Assembly: GCA_027318525.1 (NCBI GenBank)
Contig: DAHVPA010000019.1
Span: 1-15,123 of the forward strand
DNA: 15,123 bases
Source: Candidatus Cloacimonadota bacterium
GTDB taxonomy: Bacteria; Cloacimonadota; Cloacimonadia; Cloacimonadales; Cloacimonadaceae
Direction of reading: 5' to 3'
How positions within the stretch are numbered: position 1 is the first letter of the stretch; the number at the start of each line of letters is the position of its first letter. Positions 14,982-15,123 of this stretch are shown in pieces. The notes beneath the pieces were generated by a model that was not told where the DNA came from, ran no database searches, and saw only the letters and a list, made by a program, of their open reading frames with translations. Both the position numbers and the translations under genes were made by a program.

Positions 14982-15123
14982 TCAGGTAGGATTGTTTGTG
15001 CCTTTCCTGATAAAAGTGCCGGCGTTGTATTCTGCAAATGCCTGCCGTAGTTCTTCCTGAGTATTCATGACGATGGGTCCATACCAAGCTACAGGCTCGT
15101 TGATAGGCTTTCCGGAAACAAGT
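14982..15123 (-). CDS. Pirin family protein, C-terminal fragment
   Basis: The last 46 residues of a pirin, a cytoplasmic bicupin metalloprotein, some members of which act as quercetinases or redox-sensitive regulators. The segment GKPINEPVAWYGPIVMNTQE, followed by ELRQAFAEYNAGTF, is the characteristic pirin C-terminal pattern (GEPI-EP-VWYGPFVMNT-EEI-QA--DY--G-F). The metal-binding N-terminal cupin lies beyond the right edge, so activity cannot be judged. The stop TGA is at 14982-14984. The next gene on the same strand begins 71 nt downstream, so they may form an operon. Confidence 0.88.
   Translation of the reverse strand, partial: LVSGKPINEPVAWYGPIVMNTQEELRQAFAEYNAGTFIRKGTNNPT

Overview
This window looks like chromosomal DNA of a Gram-negative-type, probably anaerobic bacterium of moderate GC content. 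The most likely home is Candidatus Cloacimonadota or a neighbour of the Bacteroidota/Fibrobacterota. That assignment is inference. It rests on the style of the large exported protein (an unnamed N-terminal module, repeated choice-of-anchor J and fibronectin III domains) and on the general protein sequence. There is no rRNA or tRNA gene to anchor it. Apart from the exported protein and two small anchored proteins, the window is mostly core housekeeping and membrane-transport genes. I see no phage, insertion sequence, CRISPR array or defence system.

Layout. (1) 1-1605, minus strand: rpmF-plsX-fabH, a tightly packed cluster linking ribosomal protein L32 to phospholipid and fatty-acid initiation; fabH is cut by the left edge. 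(2) 1606-1968: a noncoding stretch with a -35-like box for rpmF, a 9-bp hairpin joined to three 11-bp tandem repeats, and a strong intrinsic terminator for the next gene. (3) 1969-5235, minus: a 1088-residue exported multidomain protein. (4) 5511-5852, plus: an orphan HPt phosphotransfer protein behind a structured leader. (5) 5853-6121: a gap between convergent genes with a long imperfect inverted repeat. (6) 6122-8608, minus: ruvB followed 9 nt later by a polysaccharide flippase-like membrane protein. (7) 8609-8913: a divergent gap with a cluster of small palindromes. (8) 8914-13421, plus: two ABC exporter half-transporters (ATGA overlap) and a mntP-type manganese exporter, read as one operon. 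(9) 13438-15123, minus: a small single-span anchored protein with its own promoter, an anchored GyrI-like ligand-binding-domain protein, and the last 46 residues of a pirin.

How the genes fit together. The two ABC proteins carry complementary lesions. The first has Asp in place of the catalytic Glu but a perfect LSGGQ. The second has the Glu but an altered signature, LSTGQ. This is the pattern of heterodimeric exporters with one working and one degenerate ATP site, of the TM287/288 or BmrCD kind. The second subunit also carries a roughly 130-residue insertion between its first two membrane helices, and mntP follows it after 3 nt. The other clusters are separate transcription units.

No clear new multi-gene system is visible. 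The items most worth a second look are the ABC insertion and its mntP neighbour, the intergenic inverted repeats, the HPt leader, and the anchored GyrI-like protein. Three gene starts were placed by ribosome-binding site rather than by the longest open frame or an ATG: 5235, 13980 and 1424 (GTG).
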